A DNA stretch of 64,000 nucleotides from Rehmannia glutinosa (lineage: Eukaryota > Streptophyta > Magnoliopsida > Lamiales > Orobanchaceae). The translations under genes were made by a program, and so were the position numbers. The stretch is taken from the NCBI GenBank assembly GCA_016081115.2, contig CM071933.1, positions 64,680,660 through 64,744,659 of the forward strand, in the 5' to 3' direction. Shown here in pieces: positions 35,492-45,550 of the stretch. The notes beneath the pieces are model-generated. The model was not told the DNA's origin and did no database searches. It worked only from the letters and a program-made list of their open reading frames with translations. Numbering within the stretch: the stretch's first letter is position 1; every line of letters starts with the position of its first letter.

Positions 35492-36559
35492 ACAAGACCT
35501 ATGGGGTATATAATAAGTTATCTCAAGGAAATCTACAATCTACGTACATACTAAAAGAAAAAAACAAGGTTGACATATGTCAATACCTCATTAATCTTGG
35601 ACATTTGTCAACTTCTTATCATCTCAATTGCACATTTACAAAATTCAGTGATAACAAATTCATTTAAGATTCTACATGATAATATATAATGCAAAAAATT
35701 AAGGATTTGTTCATAATTAGTTTGGAGAAGTCAAGTTGATCAAATCTATCATAAAAATATTTATATATTTTTTAATTTAAATGATAACAAATTTAAGATA
35801 TAATAAATAATCCAAAAAATCAAGGATTTTATCTATACTATCTTTTAAAATTGTGAAACTAAGATTTTGTTCTAGTATATATATAGTATTTGGATTAAGA
35901 TAAAAACTCATGTCGGATGGACTAACGGGCCAAAATCCATTAGAAGGATCCCAAACCGACTGTTGCATTTTTGTTTTATTAGCAGTGGCGCTTTTGTAAA
36001 AGTATTAGTTGTTCCCCATAAAAGTAATAGTTTTTCCCCCCAAAAAAGTATTAGTAGTCCGTCCCTTGAAAAATATTTAGTATGCCTCTTGACAAATATT
36101 AACATTCTATCTGAAAAGTATTAGTAGTCTCTCCAAAAAGTATTAGTAGTCATTTGAAAAGTATTAATAATTCCTTGATTTTTCCTCTGAAAAATATTAG
36201 TAATCCTCTAAAAAATATTACAAGTTGAAGTAAAAAGTATTACCAAATCTAAAATTAGGACAATATCAATTTTAACTTGAAGCTAAAATATTACTCTTCA
36301 ATGAAGGGGTTCGGGTTTGAGTCTCTACAATGACAGAGTCGAATTTTAAAAAAAAAATTAAAGCCAAAAGTGAGGCCAAATTATCATCTTCATCCTCGAA
36401 GAACCCTAATAACCTTATTTCCTTTTTATTGCAATCATCACTACCCCACAACCAACACTCACACCATATTTCCACTGCCATACAAAAGCACGATAATCAA
36501 ATCAGGTTTTGTGACTCATTTCTAAAGCCAAGGCATACTATATCTACAGTTTACACAGT
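35492..36559. other. AT-rich region with degenerate AAAAGTATTAGTAGT minisatellite
   Basis: Between about 35990 and 36245 the motif AAAAGTATTAGTAGT or close variants occurs around ten times at irregular 20-40 bp spacing. A perfect 14-bp palindrome TTGACATATGTCAA lies at 35570-35583. The small open frame near 36330-36599 is low-complexity and is not supported as a gene. Confidence 0.55.
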
Positions 36560-37095
36560 GATGAAACCACTATGGGCCAGGGGTCACTGGGCCCCCTGAA
36601 TTTTTGAAAAAAAAGTATGGGTATTTTGGTAATTTCACTTTATAATCTTAAGAATTATAGAAAAATAGTATAAATAGAACAAAGTTCAATTTCTTCATTC
36701 TTCTTTTCCCCTCCACACTTGAGAATCTTGAAAAATCTCTGAGTCTAGTTTAGTTTTTCTTTTTAAAATTGTACATTTTATTTTGCTCAATCATAAATTT
36801 TTGTATATTTACTTTTAGCTCCACTAAAATTGTGTACATTTTCCCATATTATTTTATTTTTGTAATATTAGCAATGAAACTATTATGCAATAATTACAAA
36901 ATATGAAAATAGAAGAGGAATATTATGATATATTACTATAATTGTATTATATTTTTCTTCCTTTTTGAATATTAAGATGTAATAGAATAAACACTTTGAC
37001 TTATCAAAATTGGTTTTTTATTTTTAGAGTTGATATATTATATTATATTTTTATATTAATTTTAGTTGGCCCCCTACAAGTTAGTGGCTAAATCA
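36560..37095. mobile_element. possible non-autonomous DNA element relic (GGGCCCCC type)
   Basis: The left part GGGCCAGGGGTCACTGGGCCCCCTGAATTTTTGAAAA and the right part TTAGTTGGCCCCCTACAAGTTAGTGGCT resemble the ends of a common plant non-autonomous element family; the interior is AT-rich and non-coding. The outermost ends are not preserved. Confidence 0.35.
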
Positions 37096-37471
37096 TTGAG
37101 TTTACATATTGTTCCACACAATATTAACATCTCCATTGCATACAATCGGGTGAAGAAGATATGCACGGACACCGTCAATCAAATTTTGTACAATATTTCC
37201 AGGAACCGACGAGGCAACACAATTGCGAGTCCGCCCCAACCAACCTTCATCCAAAAGGCAAGTAGCGTGGCGGCCCATTTGCGGTCAACAACCTCGCGGG
37301 AAGTCATCCTTCCGACGACGATCCATCTATCATTCGCAAAGAACCAAGTCGAGTTGTCTCGCTATTATCAATTCCATGTTGTGGTGATTTTGCTTGTTGC
37401 GGAAAGCGAAACAACCTCCATCCTTTTTTAATTTCTTTATTTGTTAGATACGAACGGTGGTGGTGTGAGGA
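37096..37471. other. unassigned sequence upstream of gag-protease element
   Basis: An open stretch at 37066-37431 is of balanced composition but matches no family I know. This is the 5' flank of the retrotransposon at 37472; the 5 bp GAGGA at 37467-37471 are its target-site copy. Confidence 0.4.
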
Positions 37472-37726
37472 TGATAAGGGTCTTTTTATGCATGTTTTAT
37501 GTGTATATTTGAGTAGTATTCGAGTTATTTTATTGTTAGTTTTATAAATTTTTGATTGTACATAGTTCATATTACTCAGGAGTGCTTTTATTGATGCGAT
37601 TGACCATTTGGGGCTAATTTTGGTGAATTTCGGACCATGGATTCATGTCAAAACATACCGGGGAGTTTAAGGATGCAAAACGCTCGAAATTCCAAGCCAA
37701 ACGCGCGTCATTTCGGGGCTTTTTGG

Positions 37727-37962
37727 TCCAACACGGGCGGGGGTGTCGGGCAACACGGCCGTGTTCGTCGGGAGCTAAAAACTTCGATTTTTCGCACAAA
37801 ACAGACCTCCGACACGGCGCCAGGCCGTGTTCCTTAACACGACGCCGTGTCGAGAGAGACACGGCCTGGCCGTGTTGGGAAGCACGCCATGTCTCCCGAT
37901 CCCCCTGTGTGATAAAACAAAGCACGGCCCGGCCGTTCACGGGGCGACACGGGCGTGTCAGG
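37727..37962. repeat. GC-rich inverted-repeat cluster in LTR (5' copy)
   Basis: Contains the perfect 14-bp palindrome AACACGGCCGTGTT (37752-37765) and several relatives such as GACACGGCCTGGCCGTGTT. It is markedly GC-rich within an AT-rich LTR. The 3' LTR has the matching cluster at 43366-43590. Confidence 0.85.
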
Positions 37963-38171
37963 ACCTCTTTTGCAACTTTTCTTTGCGGAATTTGGGAAAA
38001 CTCACCAACCAACCCATTTTGGCCACTTTTGTACACTTTTAACACCCTATTTTCTGAAACATGTCTCCATGTCCCCTCCTCATCACTTGAATACAAGAAT
38101 TCACCAACCAACAAGGAAAATGGGGGTGATTGTTTAATAAAAGAGAGTACTATCAATGTATTGGTTGCTTT

Positions 38172-38179
38172 TATAAAAG
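38172..38179 (+). promoter_or_regulatory. TATA box of LTR promoter
   Basis: TATAAAAG, about 700 bp into the LTR; the 3' LTR has the same motif at 43799-43806. It would place the U3/R boundary about 30 bp downstream. Confidence 0.6.
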
Positions 38180-39175
38180 CCAAGGGTTGAAATTGGGAGA
38201 TTAATTCATTAGATACTCGAGAAAATATTCATTGTATTCATTTCATTAAGTAAAATTGGGGTCAAGGGTCTTGGAGGAGTAAGCTTGAGGCAACATTGGG
38301 GAAGAAGGCTTGGAGCAACATCATCAAGTCAATTGAGATTTTGATAAAGATAAGTACACCATGTCTACAATGTTTACATCTTCTTGTGTAATTTATTCTT
38401 GTGTCAAAAGCATGTGTAGCTAAAACTCCTAGTGTTTGAATGTAATGAACTCTAGAATGGATTTGTGATTAAGGTGTGTATGTTTTTAATAAAATCTTCA
38501 TATTTTGTGTGATTCACTTATATTATGCTTCGTTCATTCGAATTGATATATGCGCAATATTGATTTGAAGTTTATTTTTCATCCGGGAAATCGAGAGATT
38601 CATGGTGAAATAGAACCTATATAAGTGAAAAGAGTTGCATGCAATCCTAGATATAGGACGACATAAATCTTCTGGATTAGGGTCAAACCTAATATGGGAA
38701 TTCACAAATCGTTATAATGCTGTCTTGGGGGTTTTAACTAGAAAGAGATTTCAGTTAATCAACTTGAGATTAGAAGTTTTTCGCCTTGAGAAAGGGTTTA
38801 ACTTAAATTGGGAATTTCTACGGTCCACAAGACGTGAGATTTTATTAAAAGAGGTTGGTTTTTGCTTAAGGGCTTACGGTTGTATTTTTAACTTGTCAAA
38901 TCACAAAAACATTCTAGAAGGATTTACATTCAAACACATTTCTATCTCTTGATTTCTTATTTTACAAATCTTCCTTCATTTTTACAATTTATAATTTGTT
39001 TTCCTTTTTCATCAAACAAAAAACTCTGAAAATTGTTAGATTAAATAACAAAAAGACGGTAATTATTAGTACTTACAATCCTCGTGGGAATGACACTCGG
39101 ACTAATAATCTATACTATAAACGATAGGTGCACTTGCCTACGGTTTTAAAGGTAGCTTTTGAGCCATCAAGTTTT

Positions 39176-39192
39176 TGGCGTCGTTTCGGGGA
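39176..39192 (+). other. primer-binding site (tRNA-Asp type), imperfect
   Basis: TGGCGTCGTTTCGGGGA, just after the LTR, is close to the tRNA-Asp complement TGGCGCCGTTGCCGGGG used by Athila-type elements, with a substitution and missing bases at two CCG positions. Confidence 0.75.
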
Positions 39193-39431
39193 TTGTAATA
39201 TTAAGAACACCTTATTTTTGTTAATTTAATCATTTTTTTTATTTTCATCAATTGTCTTTCTAGGTATCTATCTTTGTGAGTCTTGGATTATACTTATCCT
39301 CCTTGTTTACTACGATTGCATGCCTACTCGTCGCCGAATTTGGAAGCGCGAGACCGCCGGTAGCAACACGAGAGGAAAGTATTAGTACAGCACCACGAGG
39401 AGGATACTAACAAAAGCAAGGATCCCGATAT

Positions 39432-40345
39432 GGCGGATGAACAACAAAGAACCATGTACGACTACGCCAAGCCGTCTACATGGCGGTACATCGTCTAATA
39501 TCGTAAGGCCCCATTATTGCGACTAATAATTTCAAATCAAACCGAATGTCATTCAAATGGTGCAACAATTTGTTCAATTCGACACCTACCTAGGACGAAG
39601 ATCCAAATAATCATATCGCGAATTTCCTTGAAATTTGCGATACATTCAAAATAAATGGGGTCTCTCGATGATGCCATCCGTTTACGCCTATTCCCATTTA
39701 CTCTTCGGGGACGGGCTAAACAATGGCTAAATACTTTGCCAAAGGAACGATTATAACGTGGAACATCATGGCGAAAAGTTCCTTTTGAAATATTTTCCAC
39801 CGCCAAAAGCGCACGATTGAGGAATGAAATCTCTTCATTCACTCAAGAAGATGACGAGACCTTGTACGACACTTGGGAGAGATTCAAAGAATTGTTGCGG
39901 AAATGCCCACACCATGGCCTACCTATTTGGATGCAAGTCCAAACATTTTATAATGGGCTACTTTCAGCAACAAGACAAATGATTGATGCGGCGTAGGGGG
40001 GAACTCTTAATAACAAAACGCCGGAAGCCGCTCAGGATTTGATTGAGGGAATGGCCATGAACGGCTACCAATGGCAATCCATACGAGGTAAAACTAACAG
40101 TCGGTTGGTGTGTATAATGCGGATGCGGTAGTTACGCTCACCGCACTGGTCGAAGCATTGACCCAAAAGATCGACGATCTAGCAGCTCCTAAACCACCAC
40201 CACCGCATGTTTTATCTTGTGAAACTTGCGGAGGATTGCATAATCATCAGGACTGTCCACACACAATACCTCACGCTGAACATGCTAATTACGTTGGGAA
40301 TCAAGCGCGAAATTACCCAAGTAATCCTTACAAAGAACACATATA
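39432..40345 (+). pseudogene. gag: gag of gag-protease element, frameshifted
   Basis: Begins at an ATG (MADEQQRTMYDYAKPS). In successive frames it shows the retrotrans_gag core: HIANFLEICDTFK near 39620, RLRLFPFTLRGRAKQWLNTLP near 39690, and SSFTQEDDETLYDTWERFKE near 39830. A CCHC zinc knuckle CETCGGLHNHQDC lies at about 40220-40257 inside an open frame (40110-40346). At least four frameshifts or stops interrupt it (near 39500, 39590, 39665 and 39998). The sequence resembles Athila/Tat Gag. Confidence 0.8.
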
Positions 40346-40954
40346 ATCCTCGGGTGGCGACAACATCCTAATTTCGGTTGGGGAAATCAAGGCCAACCAC
40401 GACCTAATCCCAATCCCGATCTACACACGTCTCCGGATTTCAAAGCCAAATCAAGGTAAGCCTAACTTGGAAGATCTTATAACAAAGTTTGTGCAATCAA
40501 CAGATACCCGATTCGGCGGTGGAAACATCCTTGAGAAATCAAGAGGCATCTATCCATAATCTGGAAAATCAAATAGGCGGATTGCGAAGTTGATTTCCGA
40601 AAGGCCACAAGGTAGTTTGCCGGGTAATACCGAGCCAAACCCCAAGGAGCACGTAAAGGCAATCACCATCGATTTTCCACATGAGCATGATTATGCCAAT
40701 GCCGCCATGCGAGAAATACGTGGAGGATGACATGCCCAAAGAAAAGCTCATGAAAAAAGAGATTGCAGAATACAAGCCCAAGATCCTCACCAGAAGTCTA
40801 AGAAGAAGATAGAAGGGAGGACAAATTTGGTAAGTACCTTGATTCTTTCAAACAATTACATGCCAATATTCCATTTGTTGACCCTCCTTCAAAGCATGTT
40901 AGGGATCTTAATGACATCATTCCTAATGAAAATAAGCTTAACAAATTATCAAAT

Positions 40955-41365
40955 GTGCAATTGAATGATAAATGTCCTTCCAATGAACTACCACAAAAAT
41001 TTAATGATCCAGGAAGCTTTATTATCCCTTGCACAATTGATGGTTTACCTGTTGATAGGGCACTAGCCGACTTGGGAGCTAGTATCAATGTGATGTCTTA
41101 TGAAACATTTAATCATGCGGGATTAGGTGAACTTAAACCTATTAGGATGGACATTCAATTAGCCGATAAATCGATTAAACATCCTAGAGGTATTATTCAT
41201 GATGTGTTAGTCAAGATTGATAAATTCGTGTTTCCAGTCGATTTCGTTATTCTTGACATGCATGATAATATAGAAGTTCCCTTAATTCTAGGGCGTCCCT
41301 TTTTGGCTACCGCTAAATCTCTCATTGATGTGCATGATGGAAATCTTACTTTGAGTAGGGGGTGA
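40955..41365 (+). CDS. retroviral-type aspartic protease domain
   Basis: This 136-codon frame is intact. It shows GLPVDRALADLGASINVMSYETF with the catalytic Asp in D-L-G-A, HPRGIIHDVLVKIDKFVFPVDFVILDM, and LILGRPFLATAKSLIDV, the conserved C-terminal strand. It would process Gag. The ATG at 40955 may not be the true start, since homologues are internal to Gag-Pol and open sequence exists before it. Coding-like sequence continues about 50 codons past the stop in another frame, then ends without any RT domain. Confidence 0.85.
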   Translation: MQLNDKCPSNELPQKFNDPGSFIIPCTIDGLPVDRALADLGASINVMSYETFNHAGLGELKPIRMDIQLADKSIKHPRGIIHDVLVKIDKFVFPVDFVILDMHDNIEVPLILGRPFLATAKSLIDVHDGNLTLSRG

Positions 41366-43106
41366 ACAAATTATCTTTAAAATTCCTTTGAGAAATCCTA
41401 TAAATGATACTTGTTTTCCTATAAACTTGATTGAGACAAGGATAAATGATTCTTTGCTTGATATGTCTTCTAATAAATCCTTGAAAGTATGTGATGTTCA
41501 ATGTGCAAAAGTTTCCACGAGATAAATCCCATTTTGAGAATAACATGCAAAACTAGGACCATGAAGGTCAATTGTTCGAAAAATCGATACGGGTGGCGAT
41601 GTTGTTCAAAGAGATAAATTTTTTATAAGTTCAAGGCTCCGCGATTAAATCTTCACATTTAGGTGAAATGGTCCAGCTATACGACGTTAAAGAAGCGCTA
41701 CGGGAGGCAACCCGATGTTTGTGTGCAATTGTTTTCATTTATTTTTATTTTATTTTATTTTCTTTCAAAATAATCACAAATCCATAGAGTCATTTTCAAA
41801 TCAAAAAAAAAAAAAAAAAACTTTTGAGCTTCTTCTTGCTTCTCCTAATTGGGAATATTTGAGATTTCACGGTATTCGAGTTGTGTGTTGCTTAACTTTG
41901 ATTAGGTATGAAGATGCGTTGAAGGTCCTGCACCAAAACAACCCAATGGTCACTCAACACCGATTCCACTATTGTAGTAAGGTCGTATTTTTCTTTTTTT
42001 CCACCTCTTTTATATCATTCTAATTTTTTTTTTTTTTTTTTTTGAGTATTTTGGTGTGTGTTTGTCCATTTTCTTTCACATTGAGGACAATGTGAATCTT
42101 AAAGTTGGAGGTGGGTACAATAACATTTTCGGAATGCTTGTGTGTTTGTTTTCAAGAGATGTGATTTTTTTTTTTTTAACAAATTGAATGTTTGCTAGTC
42201 AATAACTTAGCCCAATTATACCTACATTAACTTGTTAATTTGTGTTTTCAATGTGAAGCAATTGATTGTCAGGATAGATTGGCGTGGATGCAGTGCAAAA
42301 ATTTTGATGAGATTTCTAACACCATAAATACTTGATGTGTTAAGGCATATACGACGATACCTAGCGCTATGAACGCCTCGAGAACTCGTGATTTAGTAGT
42401 GGTTAACGAGTTGTTAAACCAAGCTTGCGAAAAAAAAAAAGAGAAAGAGAAAAATGAAAAAAAAAAAAAAAGAAAAAGAAGAAAAAAAAAACGGACCAAA
42501 TCGAGGTTATACTCTCTATTTGTTGTTGCCTAAGAACTAGGAGCATTCATGAGCCACATGTTTGTCTTTACGTAAAACGGCGACACGGATATGAGTATGG
42601 GAAACCACCCAGGAGTGTTTGAACAGAAATTCAAAATATAAACCTAGTGGAAGCATGTCTCGAAAGGTCCAAAAAAAAAAAAAAAAAACAAGAGAACGAA
42701 AAAAAAAAAAAAGGAGAATGAATACTCCTTGACTTCTCATTCCAATAAAGTTCAAGAAGCTTGGTTATATGACTAGTAAGCTAACTACTATGATCCATTG
42801 AGTTCTTGTATTTTCATAGCATTATTGAATTGAAGTTGTTCATAACTATCAATATTTGTGGCATGATGATTTCAAGTCTCAATAATGCCACGATATTACG
42901 GTCTTTCTTGACAATCGATCGCTTTGCAAAATAATTTTTTTTGAATGGTTAATTCGGGTTGAGAAGGCTAAGAACTTGATCTGCTTGTGTTCAATGTGTT
43001 GAAAAAAAAAAAAAAAAAAAAAATTTTGTGTTGTGATTTATTGAATCCTTCTTTTTGATATAATGTTTTGCTTGAGGACAAACAAAGTTCAAAGTTGGAG
43101 GTGGTT
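41366..43106 (+). other. non-coding 3' region of gag-protease element
   Basis: It includes GAAGCGCTACGGGAGGCAACCC near 41690, a motif common after pol in this retrotransposon group (a complement lies at 59285-59315 in the Athila copy). It then holds seven or more long A or T homopolymers between 41800 and 43022 and ends with the purine tract AAAGTTGGAGGTGG (43091-43104). No open frame resembles RT, RNase H or integrase. Confidence 0.8.
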
Positions 43107-44794
43107 TGATAAGGGTCTTTTTATGCATGTTTTATGTGTATATTTGAGTAGTATTCGAGTTATTTTATTGTTAGTTTTATAAATTTTTGATTGTACATAG
43201 TTCATATTACTCCAGGTGCTTTTATTGATGCAGATTGACCATTTGGGGCTAATTTTGGTGAATTTCGGACTATGGATTCATGTCAAAACATACCGGGAGT
43301 TTAAGGATGCAAAACGCTCGAAATTCCAAGCCAAACGCGTCATTTCGGGGGCCTTTTGGTCCAACACGGGCAGGGGTGTCGGGCAACACGGCCGTGTTCC
43401 GTCGGGAGCTAAAAACTCGATTTTTTTCGCACAAAAAAGCGACCTCCGACACGGCCAGGCCGTGTTCCCCAACACGGCCGTGTCGAGAGACACGGCCTGG
43501 CCGTGTTGGGAAGCACGACCATGTCTCCCGATCCCCTGTGTGATAAAACAAAGACGGCCCGGCCGTTCGGGCGACACGGGCGTGTCCGGACCTCTTTTTG
43601 CAACTTTTCTTTGCGGAATTTGGGGAAAACTCACCAACCAACCCATTTTGGCCACTATTGTACACTTTTAACACCCTATTTTCTGAAACATGTCTCCATG
43701 TCCCCTCCTCATCACTTGAATACAAGAATTCACCAACCAACAAGGAAAATGGGGGTGATTGTTTAATAAAAGAGAGTACTATCAATGTATTGGTTGCCTA
43801 TAAAAGCCAAGGTTGAAATTGGGAGATTAATTCATTAGATACTCGAGAAAATATTCATTGTATTCATTTCATTAAGTAAAATTGGGGTCAAGGGGTCTTG
43901 GAGGAGTAAGCTTGAGGCAACATTGGGGAAGAAGGCTTGGAGCAACATCATCAAGTCAATTGAGATTTTGATAAAGATAAGTACACCATGTCTACAATGT
44001 TTACATCTTCTTGTGTAATTTATTCTTGTGTCAAAAGCATGTGTAGCTAAAACTCCTAGTGTTTGAATGTAATGAACTCTAGAATGGATTTGTGATTAAG
44101 GTGTGTATGTTTTTAATAAAATCTTCATATTTTGTGTGATTCACTTATATTATGCTTCGTTCATTCGAATTGATATATGCGCAATATTGATTTGAAGTTT
44201 ATTTTTCATCCGGAAATCGAGAGATTCATGGTGAAATAGAACCTATATAAGTGAAAAGAGTTGCATGCAATCCTAGATATAGGACGACATAAATCTTCCG
44301 GATTAGGGTCAAACCTAATATGGGAATTCACAAATCGTTATAATCTTTGTCTTGGGGGTTTTAACTAGAAAGAGATTTGAGTTAATCAACTTGAGATTAG
44401 AAGTTTTTCGCCTTGAGAAAGGGTTTAACTTAAATTGGGAATTTCTACGGTCCACAAGACGTGAGATTTTATTAAAAGAGGAGGTTTTTGCTTAAGGGCT
44501 TACGGTTGTATTTTTAACTTGTCAAATCACAAAACATACAGAAGGATTTACATTCAAACACATTTCTATCTCTTGATTTCTTATTTTACAAATCTTCCTT
44601 CATTTTTACAATTTATAATTTGTTTTCCTTTTTCATCAAACAAAAACTCGAAAATTGTTAGATTAAATAACAAAAAGACGGTAATTATTAAGTACTTACA
44701 ATCCTCGTGGGAATGACACTCGGTACTCAATAATCTATACTATAAAACGATAGGTGCACTTGCCTACGGTTTTAAAGGTAGCTTTTGAGCCATC
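43107..44794 (+). repeat. 3' LTR of gag-protease element
   Basis: 1.69 kb, near identical to the 5' LTR. It is followed by the target-site copy GAGGA (44795-44799). Its GC-rich cluster is at 43366-43590, with AACACGGCCGTGTT at 43385-43398. Confidence 0.92.
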
Positions 44795-44799
44795 GAGGA

Positions 44800-45550
44800 G
44801 GTTGAAGGGTTGGATCGGGTAAGAATCGGATTGTTTGTTGGGGCTCCTTCTAACATATCGGATTTATTAGACCGTCTGACAGAAGATCAACTCTTAGATT
44901 AAAAAGAACTCATATCATGGGGTGAAAGCGTGGGACTGATCTGAGTCGTTGGAATATTAGTTTTAACTAGAACAATACCCGTGAATTACGAGATTTGCCA
45001 AAAAAATTGTTATAGCTATAGAAGATCCAAAATATTGATTCAAAAGATTGTATTGATAGAATCTTTAATTACAAAATAGAATATTGTATAGATATGATTT
45101 TTGGATTATTTGTTATCCATTAGATTATATATGAAAAATAATATATATGGTTGTCACGTAGATAAATGTGAAAGCGATCGTGAAATGAGAGAATAAAGGA
45201 GTTAGACACATATCTCAAGATAATGGTGATGACACGTGTCATCTTTATTTTAGTATATAAGATTAATGGTTAAGACTCTTTTTCTTTAATTTAGGAAGTG
45301 AGATAATAATTAATTGACGTTAGGATAATCTACTAATTTTTCAGTTTTTTTGTAATTGATTAAAGATTACAAAAAATAATATCCAATAAACCAATATATA
45401 TACAATAACAAAACATACACGTCTTCTAAAGTTCTAATGTTGTTTGGTAATAAACCAATACATTACGTCTTCATTCGCAGCGTATAATCGCAGAGCTTTC
45501 CCCTTTCAAATTTCAACCAATCGCAAAATTCTGCCGGGAATTGCTTTTTA
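44800..45550. other. upstream region of the EAR-motif gene
   Basis: AT-rich DNA between the retrotransposon and the ATG at 45551. A TATATATA-like stretch lies at 45393-45402, about 150 bp before the ATG, and a CT/AAC-rich leader follows. A 35-codon open stretch at 44797-44902 is unrecognised. Confidence 0.45.

Larger units (their letters stand above)
37472..39168 (+). repeat. 5' LTR of gag-protease element
   Basis: About 1.70 kb. It includes a GC-rich cluster of inverted repeats (37727-37962) about 250-490 bp from the start and a TATA box (38172). It matches the 3' LTR closely, with differences concentrated in the GC-rich cluster. Confidence 0.92.
37472..44794 (+). mobile_element. gag-protease-only LTR retrotransposon (Athila-like), complete ends
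   Basis: Two nearly identical LTRs (37472-39168 and 43107-44794), both starting TGATAAGGGTC and ending GAGCCATC, enclose about 3.9 kb. Perfect 5-bp target copies GAGGA flank it (37467-37471 and 44795-44799). A tRNA-Asp-type primer-binding site follows the first LTR and a purine tract precedes the second. Inside are a decayed gag and an aspartic protease, then 1.7 kb of non-coding DNA; no reverse transcriptase, RNase H or integrase is detectable. It therefore looks like a non-autonomous element moved in trans. Confidence 0.9.

Noticed and set aside
36272..36599. Small genes on either strand near 36.3-36.6 kb
   Set aside because: Low-complexity Ser/Lys/His translation next to a minisatellite; no splice or start context.
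43216..43816. Open frames on both strands in the LTRs at 37.6-38.2 and 43.2-43.8 kb
   Set aside because: They come from the GC-rich inverted-repeat cluster, where stops are rare on both strands; no family resemblance.
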